A DNA stretch of 64,000 nucleotides from Paraferrimonas sp. SM1919 (GTDB lineage Bacteria > Pseudomonadota > Gammaproteobacteria > Enterobacterales > Shewanellaceae): the NCBI RefSeq assembly GCF_010993985.1, contig NZ_WINH01000008.1, forward strand, positions 91,691 to 155,690, written 5' to 3'. Shown piece by piece: positions 8,241 through 18,856 of the stretch. How positions within the stretch are numbered: position 1 is the stretch's first letter; every line of letters starts with the position of its first letter. The position numbers and the translations under genes are program-made. The notes below the pieces were generated by a model, which made no database searches, was not told the DNA's origin, and saw only the letters and a program-made list of their open reading frames with translations.

Positions 8241-8985
8241 ATACCAAGGCGAGCCGCTACAGGTTATCTATGAAGACGAACAGTTGATTGCTATTAATAA
8301 GCCCGCGGGTTTATTAGTACATCGTACCTATCTGGCAAGAAAGGAAAAATACTTCGCGATGCAAATTTTACGGGATCAAATTGGTCAGCATGTGTTCCCT
8401 GTGCATCGTCTGGATAAGCCCACTTCTGGGGTACTACTGTTTACTAAGTCTTCCGAATCGGCCCGTAAGATGAATGAACTCTTCAGTGAGCGAGAAACCG
8501 ATAAACAGTACCTAGCCATCGTCCGTGGCTGGGTCAAAGAGGCGGGAACGTTAGATTACCCTTTAAAGGAAGAGCTCGATAAAATTGTTGACAAAAAGGC
8601 CGATCAAGATAAAGAAGCCCAAGAGGCGCAAACCAGTTATCAGCCTTTGGCCCAAATTGAATTGCCCTATTCGACCGGGCGCTATCCAACCTCTCGCTTT
8701 TGTTTGCTGAAGTTGATTCCACATACTGGCAGAAAGCATCAGTTGCGTCGCCATATGGCCCATCTTCGTCATCCAATTATTGGTGATACTACCCATGGGG
8801 ATGGTAAACAAAATCAACTATTTAGGAGGGATTTAGGCTCCCAGCAGTTGCTGCTGCATGCCAAGTCACTCAGTTTTAAACACCCCTATACGGGCGAACA
8901 GTTAAAACTAGAGGCACCAATCGACGCTGAGTTTACTCGCCTATTTGATGAGTTTGGTTGGGATTTGAAGTTAGCCGAAGGCTAA
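8233..8985 (+). CDS. truC: tRNA pseudouridine(65) synthase
   Basis: RluA-family pseudouridine synthase that modifies U65 of tRNA. The catalytic aspartate lies in HRLDKPTSG, and KTGRKHQLRRHLAH-like residues (HTGRKHQLRRHMAHLRHP) and IIGDTTHGD follow, as in E. coli TruC. The ATG at 8233 has GAGG six bases upstream and overlaps the yqcC stop; an in-frame ATG at 8221 is possible. The last five codons, including the stop, form a perfect hairpin (TTAGCC-GAA-GGCTAA) that begins the downstream hairpin array. Confidence 0.92.
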   Translation: MAEYQGEPLQVIYEDEQLIAINKPAGLLVHRTYLARKEKYFAMQILRDQIGQHVFPVHRLDKPTSGVLLFTKSSESARKMNELFSERETDKQYLAIVRGWVKEAGTLDYPLKEELDKIVDKKADQDKEAQEAQTSYQPLAQIELPYSTGRYPTSRFCLLKLIPHTGRKHQLRRHMAHLRHPIIGDTTHGDGKQNQLFRRDLGSQQLLLHAKSLSFKHPYTGEQLKLEAPIDAEFTRLFDEFGWDLKLAEG

Positions 8986-9146
8986 CTCAATGGCACGGCG
9001 CTTTGCGCCTACTGTTAACAGGACGGGCTTTGCCCTACAGGACGCCACTTCGTGGCTACAGCTTTAGTCAGCAGTAGCAAACTTTGTTTGCGTCCAGTAG
9101 TCACGTAGTGACGTGCAGTAGCGAAGCGTGCTGTAGGCCGAAGGCC
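8971..9146. repeat. Hairpin array A between convergent truC and glnD
   Basis: A run of small perfect hairpins, mostly with 3-nt loops: TTAGCC-GAA-GGCTAA (8971-8985), GGCGC-TTT-GCGCC (8997-9009), the palindrome CTGTTAACAG (9012-9021), GGGC-TTT-GCCC (9025-9035), GCCAC-TTC-GTGGC (9044-9056), GCAAAC-TTT-GTTTGC (9077-9091), GTCAC-GTA-GTGAC (9100-9112) and GGCC-GAA-GGCC (9136-9146). Eight-base linkers separate them: TACAGGAC on the left and GTCCAGTA, GTGCAGTA and GTGCTGTA on the right, i.e. the same linker inverted. Most of these units recur in array B at 34171-34291. The array may end transcription from both sides or be a REP/BIME-like element. Confidence 0.85.
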
Positions 9147-9149
9147 GTG

Positions 9150-11726
9150 CTAATTAGCCTCTAATTCTTGTGCCGATTCACTTAAGTGTTCTAGCATGGC
9201 AGTGTGCAATTGCAATTGTTGAGACTGGCTGAGGGCTTTACCATCGGCGCTAACCGTGAAAAAGTCTTCTGCCCGTTCACCAATCGTGGTAATTTTCGCG
9301 GACTCTAATTCGAAACCGCACTGATGGAACACCTCACCAATTTTAGCCAACAGGCCTGGCTCATCAAAAGCCATAACCTCTACTAGAGTTGTCGCTGGGT
9401 CTTTGGTTTCGATAAAAGTAACCTTGGTCTCTACACTAAAGTGCTTCATCTGTCTTGGCAGTCTGGGTTGGCTAAATTTAACGGGTTTATCGCTCCCAAG
9501 AACCTGTTCCAGAGACTTTTTAATGCTATTAATACGTGCCGTTTTATTCACTTGAGTGCCATCGGATTCCATAATCACAAAACTGTCTAAAGCAAAGTCA
9601 TCTTTAGTACTAAAAATGATCGCATCATGGACGGTGATATTTTTGGCGCCAAGTTGGCTGACTACGGTAGTAAACAGTTTTGATTTATCAGGGCAGTAAA
9701 CAAATAACTCTGTGCCGCCCCTGACTTGATCTTTGGACAGCATGATTAATGGCGCATCATTCTTGTGTTTTAAGATCCCTTCCGTTTGCCAACTGATTTG
9801 TCTTGGTTGGAACTTAATAAAATAGTCAGAAGGAAAACGTTGCCATAGGGTTTCTACCATAGAGGCTTTAAAGCCTTTGCGAGAAAGCTCTTTAAGCGCT
9901 TTAGCTTGATGTTCAGCAATGCGTTCTTCTAAGTCAATGGCTTGCTGTTGGCCTCTGGCTAATACTCGACTCGTGGAAAAGTAAAGTTCGCGTAATAATG
10001 AGCCTTTCCAGTTATTCCAAAGGGTATCATTGGTTGCACATATATCCGCTACCGTTAAACAATAAAGATAGTCTAAACGACTGGCATCACTGACTTTTAG
10101 GGCGAAATTATTAACGACATCTGGATCATTAATATCTCGACGTTGAGCCACGGTAGACATTAATAAGTGGTTTTCAACCAACCAAGCGACTAGGCGGCCA
10201 TCATGCATATTTAATTGGTGCTGTTGGCAAAATTCTAGCGCATCTACGGCGCCTAATTCACTGTGATCACCGCCTCGTCCTTTGGCGATGTCATGGAAAA
10301 TCGCCGCCAACACCAATAAGCCACGCTTAGGCAGTTGTAGAATCAGAATTGAGCCTAGTGGAAACTCTTCTTTATGCTCAGGTTTTGAAAAACGCTCAAT
10401 ATTTTGCAACAGCCTATTGGTATGTTCATCGACGGTATAAGCGTGAAATAAATCAAACTGCATTTGTCCTTCAATATCACGCCAGGCGGGGAGATAACTG
10501 GCCATAATATTATACTTATGCATGAGTTTAAATGCGGCAATACCCCGGGGTTCACGGAGTAATTCAATGAACACTTTACGGCAGGCTGGATGATTAACCA
10601 ACGGCTCGGTCAAACTGCGTCGAGCTTTTCTTAGTAACCTTAGGGTAGGGGCGTAAACTTCTTGAATATTGGAATTTCTAGCAACTTCTAAGAAAAACTT
10701 TAATATGTTTTCGGGCTTATCAAAGTAGTCTTGTTGACAGACATCTAAATAACGACCAAAGCGTCTAAAGTCAGCATTCATTGGGCTCATGGTGAGTTTA
10801 GTCAGTCCAAGGGTCGCACGCTTAAACAATTGTAATAGCATTTGGTTAAGCTCTATCACTCTTCGAACCGTTCGATAATAGCGCTTCATCATTTGTTCAA
10901 CGGCCAGTTGCGTCGAGTTTTTGTAGCCTAATAATTCAGCAACCTGATGTTGCAAATCAAATAATAATCGTTCTTCAGGGCGTCTGACGCAGGAGTGAAG
11001 GGCATAGCGAACCTGCCATAAAAAGTCTCGACACTCATTGAGTTCGTTCAATTCAGCTTCATCTAAAAAGCCATATTCGACAAGTTCATCGAGACGTCTG
11101 GCATCAAAATGACGCATGGTCACCCATGTGATGGTCTGAATGTCCCTGAGACCACCAGGGCAGCTTTTTATGTTTGGCTCTAAATCAAATGCGGAGGCTT
11201 TTTGGTGGCGAACTAATTGTTCCTCATACTTTGCTTTGAAGAATGCCTTAGCAGGCCAAAATAGTGGTTCTTTAACTAACTGCTGTAACTGTTCAAATAG
11301 CCCTTGGTCACCAGTTAGCAGTCGTGCCTCAAGTAAATTCGTCGCAATGGTTACGTCATCTTTCGCTTGTTCATAGGTTTCAGCCAAGGTGCGAGTGCTA
11401 TGGCCAATATTGAGTTTGGCATCCCACATAAAAGTGATGAAATCACTCAGGGCTTGTTGTTGTGGGGGGCTGGGCTCTGTTTTTAATAAAAACAGTAAAT
11501 CGATATCTGATTTAGGGTGCAGCTCACCGCGGCCGTATCCGCCGACCGCTATCAGAGAAATATCCGACTTGTCCAAACCGAAGTGTTGCCACAGTTGAAG
11601 CAGCAGTTGATCGATTTGGTTTGAACGCTTAAAAACTAATTCACGAACATCAGTACCTGAGGTAAAAAGCTGTAAATCGTCTTTGGCGCTCTTTATCAGG
11701 TAGTCCTTTACCTCTTGTGCATTCAT
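9150..11726 (-). CDS. glnD: Bifunctional uridylyltransferase/uridylyl-removing enzyme
   Basis: Nitrogen sensor that adds UMP to PII proteins when glutamine is low and removes it when glutamine is high. Domains in order: nucleotidyltransferase with [17 protein letters not shown] at about residues 62-78; a linker region; an HD hydrolase domain with [16 protein letters not shown] near residue 478; and two C-terminal ACT domains, the last with [20 protein letters not shown]. The 858-aa length is normal. It is followed downstream, in the same direction, only by the hairpin array, and preceded by map with a 16-nt gap, so map-glnD is likely one transcript. Confidence 0.97.
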   Translation of the reverse strand: MNAQEVKDYLIKSAKDDLQLFTSGTDVRELVFKRSNQIDQLLLQLWQHFGLDKSDISLIAVGGYGRGELHPKSDIDLLFLLKTEPSPPQQQALSDFITFMWDAKLNIGHSTRTLAETYEQAKDDVTIATNLLEARLLTGDQGLFEQLQQLVKEPLFWPAKAFFKAKYEEQLVRHQKASAFDLEPNIKSCPGGLRDIQTITWVTMRHFDARRLDELVEYGFLDEAELNELNECRDFLWQVRYALHSCVRRPEERLLFDLQHQVAELLGYKNSTQLAVEQMMKRYYRTVRRVIELNQMLLQLFKRATLGLTKLTMSPMNADFRRFGRYLDVCQQDYFDKPENILKFFLEVARNSNIQEVYAPTLRLLRKARRSLTEPLVNHPACRKVFIELLREPRGIAAFKLMHKYNIMASYLPAWRDIEGQMQFDLFHAYTVDEHTNRLLQNIERFSKPEHKEEFPLGSILILQLPKRGLLVLAAIFHDIAKGRGGDHSELGAVDALEFCQQHQLNMHDGRLVAWLVENHLLMSTVAQRRDINDPDVVNNFALKVSDASRLDYLYCLTVADICATNDTLWNNWKGSLLRELYFSTSRVLARGQQQAIDLEERIAEHQAKALKELSRKGFKASMVETLWQRFPSDYFIKFQPRQISWQTEGILKHKNDAPLIMLSKDQVRGGTELFVYCPDKSKLFTTVVSQLGAKNITVHDAIIFSTKDDFALDSFVIMESDGTQVNKTARINSIKKSLEQVLGSDKPVKFSQPRLPRQMKHFSVETKVTFIETKDPATTLVEVMAFDEPGLLAKIGEVFHQCGFELESAKITTIGERAEDFFTVSADGKALSQSQQLQLHTAMLEHLSESAQELEAN

Positions 11727-11742
11727 CTACTGCAACATCCTT

Positions 11743-12537
11743 TTATGGGTTAACCATTAAACGTGGGATTGATTCTTCTGCTCGCAGCGTTAACACTTCG
11801 ACACCATTTTTAGTGACCAATAGAGTATGTTCCCATTGGGCTGAGTTTTTGCCATCAACAGTGTAAACCGTCCAGTTATCTTCGGCGTCCAGAATCGTTT
11901 GAAAACGGCCAGCATTAATCATAGGCTCGATGGTGAAACACATGCCTTCTTTAAGTACTGTACGATCGCCATTTTTGTAGTGGACAATTTGTGGGTCTTC
12001 ATGGAATTTTGCACCAATACCGTGACCACAATAGTCTTTTACAATAGAGTAACGGCCTGACTTTTTAATGAATTTTTGAATTGTGGTACCGATGTCACCT
12101 AGGCGGGCGCCAGGCTTCACTTTCTTCATTGCGAGGTATAAAGATTCCTGGGCGATGCGACATAAACGTTTATCTTCTGGAGAGGCTTCGCCAATAATAA
12201 ACATTTTAGAGGTGTCACCATGGTAGCCATCTTTGATCACCGTGATATCAATATTAATGATATCACCGCTTTTCAATTTTTGTTTGGGGTCTGGAATACC
12301 GTGACAAACCACTTCGTTTACCGAAGTACAGATGGACTTAGGAAAACCACCGTAGTTTAGTGGCGCCGGAATGGCGTCTTGCTGCTTGGTGATATAATCG
12401 TGGCAGATATCGTTAAGTTCTTCTGTGGTGACGCCTTCTTTGACATATGGGGCAATCATTTCTAGCACTTCAGCAGCCAAGCGCCCAGCAACACGCATTT
12501 TTTGAATTTCTTCAGGAGTCTTAATCGTAATAGCCAT
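11743..12537 (-). CDS. map: Methionine aminopeptidase type I
   Basis: Removes the initiator methionine from new proteins. All five metal ligands are present: Asp97 and Asp108 (IDITVIKDGYHGDTS), His171 (GHGIGAKFHED), Glu203 (TIEPMINAG) and Glu235 (QWEHTLL). His79 of the substrate pocket is also present. At 264 aa it matches the E. coli enzyme. It is divergent from rpsB, the usual gammaproteobacterial order. Confidence 0.97.
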   Translation of the reverse strand: MAITIKTPEEIQKMRVAGRLAAEVLEMIAPYVKEGVTTEELNDICHDYITKQQDAIPAPLNYGGFPKSICTSVNEVVCHGIPDPKQKLKSGDIINIDITVIKDGYHGDTSKMFIIGEASPEDKRLCRIAQESLYLAMKKVKPGARLGDIGTTIQKFIKKSGRYSIVKDYCGHGIGAKFHEDPQIVHYKNGDRTVLKEGMCFTIEPMINAGRFQTILDAEDNWTVYTVDGKNSAQWEHTLLVTKNGVEVLTLRAEESIPRLMVNP

Positions 12538-12724
12538 ATCAATCTCTTTAAAGTGGCAAAAGCCACTTAATTTTTCATCAAATTTGAATTTAGTGCTAAT
12601 TCTATGGTATAAAGCGCGCCGTTAACAACAGATTAGTTCGGTCTTTTTTAAGTTCCCATTAATTTGCTTGTTAATTTGGTCAACAATTGACCTAAACTAA
12701 ACCCTAAATCACACATGCATCGTC

Positions 12725-12800
12725 ACATTGCTCGGGGTGCCTAACGGTCGAGTTAATGGGATGTATGGACGTTTTAACCCCATACTATTGAGGAAAAAAT
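12725..12800 (+). promoter_or_regulatory. rpsB leader, likely S2 autoregulatory region
   Basis: The transcribed leader has GCTCGGGGTGCC facing GGTCGAGT with a short loop, then ATGTATGGACGTTTTAACCC and the GAGG ribosome binding site. In gammaproteobacteria a conserved rpsB leader is known to mediate repression by ribosomal protein S2. The match here is by memory of that leader's general form. Confidence 0.5.
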
Positions 12801-12802
12801 CA

Positions 12803-13531
12803 ATGGCTACTGTTTCAATGCGCGACATGCTAAAAGCTGGTGTTCACTTCGGTCACCAAACTCGTTACTGGAATCCAAAAATGAAACCTTGGATCTTTGG
12901 TGCGCGTAACAAGGTTCACATCATCAACCTTGAGCTAACTGTTCCAATGTTCAACGATGCTCTTTCTGTAATTAGCAACGTTGCATCTAAGAAAGGTAAA
13001 GTACTTTTCGTTGGTACTAAGCGTGCTGCATCTGATGCGATCAAAGAATCTGCTCTTTCTTGTGAACAATACTACGTAAACCACCGCTGGTTAGGTGGTA
13101 TGCTGACTAACTGGAAAACTGTTCGTCAGTCAATCAAGCGTCTAAAAGAATTAGAAGCTCAAGCTCAAGATGGTACTTTTGAGAAGCTAACTAAGAAAGA
13201 AGCGCTAATGCGTACTCGTGAAATGGAAAAACTAGAGAACTCTCTAGGCGGTATCAAGAACATGGGCGGTCTACCTGACATTCTGTTCATCGTTGGTGCA
13301 GATCACGAGCACATTGCTATTAAAGAAGCAAACAACCTAGGTATTCCTGTTGTTGCTGTCGTTGATACTAACTCTAGCCCTGATGGCGTTGACTACATCG
13401 TTCCTGGTAACGATGACGCGACTCGTTCTATCCAGCTTTACACTAACGCTGTAGCACAAGCTGTTAAAGAAGGTCGTTCACAAGACATCGCTGTACAAGC
13501 TGAGCAAGACGGCTTCGTAGAAGCAGAATAA
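12803..13531 (+). CDS. rpsB: 30S ribosomal protein S2
   Basis: Small-subunit ribosomal protein. It begins [20 protein letters not shown] and contains [19 protein letters not shown] residues ([20 protein letters not shown]), [13 protein letters not shown] and the C-terminal [14 protein letters not shown]. The ATG at 12803 follows GAGG by nine bases and gives 242 aa, as in E. coli. An upstream in-frame ATG at 12728 would add 25 residues encoded by the leader and is rejected. Strong codon bias fits high expression. It forms the rpsB-tsf unit. Confidence 0.98.
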   Translation: MATVSMRDMLKAGVHFGHQTRYWNPKMKPWIFGARNKVHIINLELTVPMFNDALSVISNVASKKGKVLFVGTKRAASDAIKESALSCEQYYVNHRWLGGMLTNWKTVRQSIKRLKELEAQAQDGTFEKLTKKEALMRTREMEKLENSLGGIKNMGGLPDILFIVGADHEHIAIKEANNLGIPVVAVVDTNSSPDGVDYIVPGNDDATRSIQLYTNAVAQAVKEGRSQDIAVQAEQDGFVEAE

Positions 13532-13629
13532 TAAAGACTGATTTATAATCATCTTTATTACTACCAATTTTTTATAAGTTGGTAAGCTAACCAAAATTTG
13601 GTTACGGGGGGGAATGCCCCCCCTTTTTT
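13529..13629 (+). terminator. Three-hairpin attenuator region between rpsB and tsf
   Basis: Three successive hairpins. A 14-bp stem with one bulge starts at the rpsB stop codon (13529-13560). TAACCAAA-A-TTTGGTTA follows at 13588-13604. Last is GGGGGGG-AATG-CCCCCCC with six T residues at 13606-13629, a textbook terminator. Some readthrough must feed tsf, or tsf has its own promoter. Confidence 0.8.
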
Positions 13630-13663
13630 GATACTAGAATCAACATATTTTGAGGACTTAACC

Positions 13664-14515
13664 ATGGCAATTACTGCTGCCCTAGTTAAAGAGTTACGCG
13701 AGCGCACTGGCGCTGGCATGATGGATTGTAAAAAAGCCCTAGTTGAAACTAACGGCGACATCGATCTAGCGATTGAAAACATGCGTAAGAGCGGTGCTGC
13801 TAAAGCTGCTAAAAAAGCTGGTAATATTGCTGCTGAAGGCGCTATTCTAGTTAAAGCTGGTGAAGGTTTTACCGCACTACTAGAAGTTAACTGTCAAACT
13901 GACTTCGTAGCGAAAGATGAAAACTTCCTAGGTTTCGCTAACCAAGTACTAGACGCTGCTGCTGCTAACCGCTCTTCAATTGAAGAACTGCAAGCACAAT
14001 TCGAAGAAACTCGTGTTGCTCTAGTTGCTAAAATCGGTGAGAACATCAACGTACGTCGTGTTGCTTACATCGATGGCACTTCTGCTGCTTCTTACCGTCA
14101 CGGCGACCGTATCGGTGTGGTGGTAACGGGTGAAGCTGATGCAGAAACTCTTAAGCACGTTGCAATGCACGTAGCGGCTTCTAAGCCTGACTACCTAAAC
14201 CCAGAAGATGTACCAGCTGAGGTTGTAGAGAAAGAGAAAGCAGTTCAAATTGAAATCGCGATGAACGAAGGCAAGCCTGCTGAAATCGCTGAGAAGATGG
14301 TTACTGGTCGTATGAAGAAGTTCACTGGTGAGATTTCTCTTACTGGTCAAGCTTTCATCATGGAACCTAAGAAAACTGTTGGTCAGTTCCTACAAGAAAA
14401 AGGTGCTACAGTTTCTAACTACATTCGCCTAGAAGTAGGTGAAGGTATTGAAAAAGCAGCTGAAGGTGACTTCGCTGCAGAAGTTGCTGCACAAATGGCT
14501 GCTTCAAAGGCTTAA
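13664..14515 (+). CDS. tsf: Elongation factor Ts
   Basis: Guanine-nucleotide exchange factor for EF-Tu. The N-terminus [26 protein letters not shown] and the [10 protein letters not shown] motif are diagnostic. The ATG at 13664 follows TGAGGA and gives 283 aa, identical in length to E. coli Ts. An in-frame ATG at 13598 would start inside the terminator hairpin and is rejected. Codon bias is strong. Confidence 0.98.
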   Translation: MAITAALVKELRERTGAGMMDCKKALVETNGDIDLAIENMRKSGAAKAAKKAGNIAAEGAILVKAGEGFTALLEVNCQTDFVAKDENFLGFANQVLDAAAANRSSIEELQAQFEETRVALVAKIGENINVRRVAYIDGTSAASYRHGDRIGVVVTGEADAETLKHVAMHVAASKPDYLNPEDVPAEVVEKEKAVQIEIAMNEGKPAEIAEKMVTGRMKKFTGEISLTGQAFIMEPKKTVGQFLQEKGATVSNYIRLEVGEGIEKAAEGDFAAEVAAQMAASKA

Positions 14516-14540
14516 TAAGCTTTTAATAGTACCAATTAGA

Positions 14541-14565
14541 ACCGCGGCCATAGCCGCGGTTTTTT
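14541..14565 (+). terminator. Terminator of tsf
   Basis: ACCGCGGC-CATA-GCCGCGGT followed by five T residues, 25 nt after the tsf stop. Confidence 0.92.
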
Positions 14566-14584
14566 CAGATAAAGGCAAGAGATA

Positions 14585-15316
14585 ATGAGCACTAATCCAA
14601 AACCAACATTACGACGCATTCTATTAAAATTAAGTGGTGAAGCCCTGATGGGTGATGAAGGGTTCGGTATTGATCCTAAAGTCCTAGATCGTATGGCCCA
14701 AGAAATCAAAGAATTGGTTGAGCTTGGTGTCCAAGTCGGGTTAGTGATTGGTGGCGGCAATATCTTCCGTGGTGAAGGTCTAGCGAAAGCGGGTATGAAC
14801 CGTGTGGTTGGTGACCATATGGGTATGCTAGCAACCGTTATTAATGGTCTGGCTATGCGTGATGCATTGCATCGTGCTTATGTCAACGCTCGCCTTATGT
14901 CAGCATTTCCACTAAATGGTGTGTGTGACAGTTATAACTGGGCTGAAGCGATCAGTCTTTTAAAAACAGGTCGTGTAGTAATCTTTTCTGCTGGTACAGG
15001 TAACCCCTTCTTTACAACCGATTCAGCTGCCTGTTTGCGTGGTATCGAAATTGAAGCCGATGCAGTGCTAAAAGGTACGAAAGTTGATGGCGTTTACTCA
15101 GATGATCCAATGAAAAACCCAGATGCAGTAAAATATGATAACATCAGTTATCAAGACGTACTGGATAATGAGTTAAAAGTAATGGACTTGGCTGCATTTA
15201 CCTTAGCCCGTGACCACGAGTTACCTATTAAGGTGTTCAACATGAACAAGCCAGGCGCCCTACGTAAAGTCATTATGGGTGAAGCCGAAGGTACACTAAT
15301 CAGCAATGCTGAATAA
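14585..15316 (+). CDS. pyrH: UMP kinase
   Basis: Phosphorylates UMP to UDP in pyrimidine nucleotide synthesis. It belongs to the amino-acid kinase family: [20 protein letters not shown] at the N-terminus, [14 protein letters not shown], and [17 protein letters not shown] with VDGVYSDDP. The 243-aa length is normal. It starts 20 nt after the tsf terminator and is followed by frr, as in most proteobacteria. Confidence 0.97.
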   Translation: MSTNPKPTLRRILLKLSGEALMGDEGFGIDPKVLDRMAQEIKELVELGVQVGLVIGGGNIFRGEGLAKAGMNRVVGDHMGMLATVINGLAMRDALHRAYVNARLMSAFPLNGVCDSYNWAEAISLLKTGRVVIFSAGTGNPFFTTDSAACLRGIEIEADAVLKGTKVDGVYSDDPMKNPDAVKYDNISYQDVLDNELKVMDLAAFTLARDHELPIKVFNMNKPGALRKVIMGEAEGTLISNAE

Positions 15317-15345
15317 GAATTTATTGATATTCAAGGAACTCTAAA

Positions 15346-15903
15346 GTGATTAATGATATTTTAGATGATGCCAAGCAACGTATGGCAAAAACGGTTGAAG
15401 CAACCAAAACGCAAATGGCTAAAGTACGAACTGGTCGTGCCCATCCAAGCCTATTAAATACTATCATGGTGCCATATTATGGTGCTCCTACGCCCCTTAA
15501 CCAAGTGGCCAACGTAGGAACCGAGGATTCTCGTACATTGACGGTACAGGTCTTCGATGCCACTATGATTCAAGCGGTAGAAAAAGCCATCATGACTTCA
15601 GATCTTGGTTTAAATCCGATGTCTGCAGGTACCTTAATCCGTATCCCATTACCGCCATTAACTGAAGAGCGTCGTCGCGATTTTATCAAGATTGTGCGTC
15701 AAGAAGCTGAGAATGGTCGTATTGCTGTACGAAATATCCGCCGTGATGCAAATGGTGACATTAAATCACTGGAAAAAGAGAAAGAGATCAGCGAAGATGA
15801 CTCTCGCCGTGGTGAGGATCAAGTTCAAAAAGAAACGGATGCTCACATCAAGGAAATCGATGCAATTTTAGCAACGAAAGAAAGCGAGTTAATGGAAGTT
15901 TAA
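15346..15903 (+). CDS. frr: Ribosome recycling factor
   Basis: Splits post-termination ribosomes together with EF-G. The 185-aa helical protein has [19 protein letters not shown] and [20 protein letters not shown] with [14 protein letters not shown], all typical. The start is GTG, preceded by AAGGAA. It lies 29 nt after pyrH. Confidence 0.97.
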   Translation: MINDILDDAKQRMAKTVEATKTQMAKVRTGRAHPSLLNTIMVPYYGAPTPLNQVANVGTEDSRTLTVQVFDATMIQAVEKAIMTSDLGLNPMSAGTLIRIPLPPLTEERRRDFIKIVRQEAENGRIAVRNIRRDANGDIKSLEKEKEISEDDSRRGEDQVQKETDAHIKEIDAILATKESELMEV

Positions 15904-15928
15904 TTTCATTTAATTGCTTAATTGATGG

Positions 15929-15977
15929 CGCCGTAGTGCTAATACCCAATACTGAGGTGTAAGTACACGGCGTTTTT
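15929..15977 (+). terminator. Possible terminator after frr
   Basis: CGCCGT (15929-15934) pairs with ACGGCG (15967-15972), with further partial pairing inside, and a T5 run follows. The long loop makes it weaker than the other terminators here. Confidence 0.5.
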
Positions 15978-16033
15978 GCTAATACTAATTAGTTGTTAAA
16001 AGGTTTAAAACTAATCAGTATGAAATAGAGGAC

Positions 16034-16795
16034 TTGGAGTTGTCAGTTCCAAAAAACGCAAATCATAAAGCGATAATCCCCCCACAACATGTTGCTATTA
16101 TTATGGATGGTAATGGTCGTTGGGCTCAGCAAAGATTCAGACCTAGAGTTTTTGGCCACCAAGCAGGCGTTAAAGCTGTTAGACGAGCTGTTAAGGCGGC
16201 AATAGAGCATGGTGTGAAATCACTGACGTTGTTCGCTTTTTCAAGCGAGAATTGGTCTCGTCCAGAAAATGAAGTTAATCTACTGATGCAGCTATTTATG
16301 AAGGTACTGCAGCGAGAGATTAAATTGCTGGACAAAAATGGTGTAAAGTTAAAAATTATTGGTGATCTCAGTCGTTTTTCTGAGAGCTTACAAACTCAAA
16401 TTAATAAAGCAGAGCAACAAACCACCAATAATAATATTTTGACACTTAATGTGGCTGCTAATTATGGCGGGTGCTGGGACATTACCCAATCGGCTCAACA
16501 ATTAGCCCAACAGGTTGCAAAAGGTGAGCTCAAGCCAGAACAAATCACAGAACAAAAAATAGCTCAAAATTTGTGTATGGCAGAACAAGGACCGGTTGAT
16601 TTATTAATACGCACCGGCGGTGATCTACGGATCAGTAATTTTGTATTATGGCAGGCAGCGTATGCTGAATTGTATTTCAGTAAAGAATTATGGCCTGATT
16701 TCGATGAAACTTGTTTTGAAAACGCAGTTATTGAGTTTTCCTCTCGCCAGAGAAGGTTTGGCAAAACAGGTGAGCAAGTAGAAGCTAATTCTTAA
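16034..16795 (+). CDS. uppS: Undecaprenyl diphosphate synthase
   Basis: cis-Prenyltransferase that builds the C55 carrier lipid for peptidoglycan and O-antigen. Catalytic Asp25 lies in IIMDGNGRWAQQR; FAFSSENWSRP and LLIRTGGDLRISNFVLWQ-AAYAE follow. Both possible starts are TTG (16034 and 16040) after GAGG, and 16034 is kept. The coding region ends 11 nt before cdsA, opening the isoprenoid/envelope operon. Confidence 0.95.
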   Translation: MELSVPKNANHKAIIPPQHVAIIMDGNGRWAQQRFRPRVFGHQAGVKAVRRAVKAAIEHGVKSLTLFAFSSENWSRPENEVNLLMQLFMKVLQREIKLLDKNGVKLKIIGDLSRFSESLQTQINKAEQQTTNNNILTLNVAANYGGCWDITQSAQQLAQQVAKGELKPEQITEQKIAQNLCMAEQGPVDLLIRTGGDLRISNFVLWQAAYAELYFSKELWPDFDETCFENAVIEFSSRQRRFGKTGEQVEANS

Positions 16796-16806
16796 AAGAG
16801 GTTATT

Positions 16807-17664
16807 TTGTTAAAACAACGTATTATGACTGCGTTGGTTCTATTACCAGCGTTTATGGCACTTATCTTTTTGGCTCCTCAGTGGTTGTTTGTGGCAACCC
16901 TATTTGCCATATTCTGTCTTGCGGCGAAGGAGTGGGGCAATCTTATCCAGCCGGGTTGTACGGCCACCCAAATTTCTTTTGTTATTACCCTAGCGCTGTT
17001 GATGATTGCGACACTTTATTTGGTGCCACTGCAACAGTTTTGGTACAGCGATCAGTTGAATATTACCCTGCAAGCTATCTTGATGCTTGCTGGCTTATGG
17101 TGGCTTGTGGCCATTGTTATGGTGATCACCTATCCAAAAGGTACAGATTACTGGAAAGACAGTCATTTCAGTAAATCTTTATTTGGTCAATTAACCCTTT
17201 TCCCAGCATTTATTGCCTTTGTTATTCTCCATAGTGTGCCGAATAATCAATCAGATTACTTTGGTGGTTGGTTAATCTTAGCGCCCTTATTAATGGTGTG
17301 GTTGGCTGATACTGGTGCTTATTTTGTTGGCAAAGCGATGGGCAAGACAAAGTTAATGCCAAAAGTGAGTCCTGGCAAAACAATAGAAGGGTTCGCCGGT
17401 GGTTTGCTGTTTGCTGTTGTTGGTGCAAGTGTTTATGGGCACTATGTGTTGGATGTTGAATGGCCAGTTATGATTTTAATTGCGGTGGTGACCACGGTCA
17501 TTTCTGCGTTCGGTGACCTATTAGAAAGTTTATTCAAGCGTAATGCTGGCATTAAAGACTCGGGTAACATTCTGCCTGGTCATGGTGGGGTATTGGATCG
17601 TATTGACTCAATGACGGCAGCCATCCCGGTATTTGCTCTGTTGTATATTGTGTTAGGTGCTTAA
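16807..17664 (+). CDS. cdsA: Phosphatidate cytidylyltransferase
   Basis: Inner-membrane enzyme that makes CDP-diacylglycerol from phosphatidate and CTP. It has about eight hydrophobic segments and the family signature near the C-terminus ([11 protein letters not shown] then [10 protein letters not shown]). The start is TTG, with GAGG six bases upstream. An ATG 18 nt later is possible. It lies 11 nt after uppS and almost touches ispC. Confidence 0.95.
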   Translation: MLKQRIMTALVLLPAFMALIFLAPQWLFVATLFAIFCLAAKEWGNLIQPGCTATQISFVITLALLMIATLYLVPLQQFWYSDQLNITLQAILMLAGLWWLVAIVMVITYPKGTDYWKDSHFSKSLFGQLTLFPAFIAFVILHSVPNNQSDYFGGWLILAPLLMVWLADTGAYFVGKAMGKTKLMPKVSPGKTIEGFAGGLLFAVVGASVYGHYVLDVEWPVMILIAVVTTVISAFGDLLESLFKRNAGIKDSGNILPGHGGVLDRIDSMTAAIPVFALLYIVLGA

Positions 17665-17665
17665 T

Positions 17666-18856
17666 ATGCAACGTTTAGCTGTACTGGGTGCCACAGGTTC
17701 AATCGGCACAAATACCCTTGATGTCTTATCTCGGCATCAACACCACTATCAAGTAACCATTTTAGCGGCCTATTCAAATGTCGCTAAAATGCTTGAATTG
17801 TGCCTTGTGCATAAACCTAAGTATGCCGTATTACTTGCTGCTGGTGCGGCTAAACAACTCTCTGAGCAACTTCCGAGTGCGCTTAATTGTGAAATTATTG
17901 ATAGCTTGGATGGTTTATGCCAATTAATGGCTTCAGACAGTTATGATACGGTGATGTCGGCTATTGTTGGGGCAGCAGGTTTATTGCCAACGATGGCTGC
18001 GGTAAAACAGGGAAAAAAAGTTTTATTGGCAAATAAAGAATCACTGGTCATGTCAGGCGAGTTGTTTATGCAGCAAGCCCAGCAATCGGGAAGCATTATT
18101 TTACCAGTTGATTCTGAGCATAATGCTATTTTTCAATGTTTACCGGATCAAATTAAAGATAATTTAGGTCACTGTGACCTTAGCTCGGCTGGGGTAGAGC
18201 GTATTTTGCTTACCGGTTCAGGTGGGCCATTCCTCAATCATGATATTAGCGCTTTGTCGCAGGTCACTCCAGAGCAGGCCTGCAAACATCCTAATTGGTC
18301 AATGGGTAGGAAAATTTCCGTAGATTCGGCCACGATGATGAATAAGGGATTGGAATACATTGAAGCGAAGTGGCTGTTTAATGCGTCTGCCGAGCAGATC
18401 CAGGTAGTGATTCACCCTCAATCAGTAATTCATTCTATGGTGCAGTATAAAGATGGCTCTACCGTCGCTCAGTTAGGGCAGCCTGATATGCGCACCCCGA
18501 TTGCCCATTGTTTAGCCCATCCACAAAGAATTGAAGCTGGAGTTGAACCTTTAGATTTTTTTAGAGTCGGACAATTAAGTTTCGTTGAACCTAATTATCA
18601 AAGATACCCTGGTTTGAAGATGGCGATTGACGCTTGTCACCAAGGCCAAAGCTATACAACAGCATTAAATGCTGCGAATGAAGAGGCCGTAGCCGCGTTT
18701 CTGGATAAAAAAATTGGCTTTACTGATATTTATAAGGCAAATGCTGAAGTGTTAAATTTTATGCAACATCAGCCGCTCGATTGTCTCGATGCAATTTTAG
18801 AGTGGGACAAACAAGCACGTCGTATCGCCCAAGGCATAATTAAAAGGATGCATTAA
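17666..18856 (+). CDS. ispC: 1-deoxy-D-xylulose 5-phosphate reductoisomerase
   Basis: Second step of the MEP isoprenoid pathway (DXP to MEP, NADPH-dependent). The N-terminal [20 protein letters not shown] is the Rossmann motif. [27 protein letters not shown] and [22 protein letters not shown] are present. The ATG at 17666 aligns with the E. coli start; an in-frame GTG at 17657 overlaps the cdsA stop. The stop codon overlaps the rseP ATG by one base. It supplies precursors for the uppS product. Confidence 0.96.
   Translation: MQRLAVLGATGSIGTNTLDVLSRHQHHYQVTILAAYSNVAKMLELCLVHKPKYAVLLAAGAAKQLSEQLPSALNCEIIDSLDGLCQLMASDSYDTVMSAIVGAAGLLPTMAAVKQGKKVLLANKESLVMSGELFMQQAQQSGSIILPVDSEHNAIFQCLPDQIKDNLGHCDLSSAGVERILLTGSGGPFLNHDISALSQVTPEQACKHPNWSMGRKISVDSATMMNKGLEYIEAKWLFNASAEQIQVVIHPQSVIHSMVQYKDGSTVAQLGQPDMRTPIAHCLAHPQRIEAGVEPLDFFRVGQLSFVEPNYQRYPGLKMAIDACHQGQSYTTALNAANEEAVAAFLDKKIGFTDIYKANAEVLNFMQHQPLDCLDAILEWDKQARRIAQGIIKRMH

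Noticed and set aside
8971..9146. CRISPR array
   Set aside because: The conserved part is an 8-nt linker and the variable part is palindromic. There are no constant repeats of 23-47 bases and no cas genes.
12728..12802. 25-residue N-terminal extension of S2 from an upstream ATG
   Set aside because: The segment is the conserved rpsB leader, and the ATG at 12803 has the ribosome binding site and gives the standard length.
13598..13663. Longer EF-Ts from the ATG at 13598
   Set aside because: That start lies within the terminator hairpin, and the ATG at 13664 gives the exact family length.
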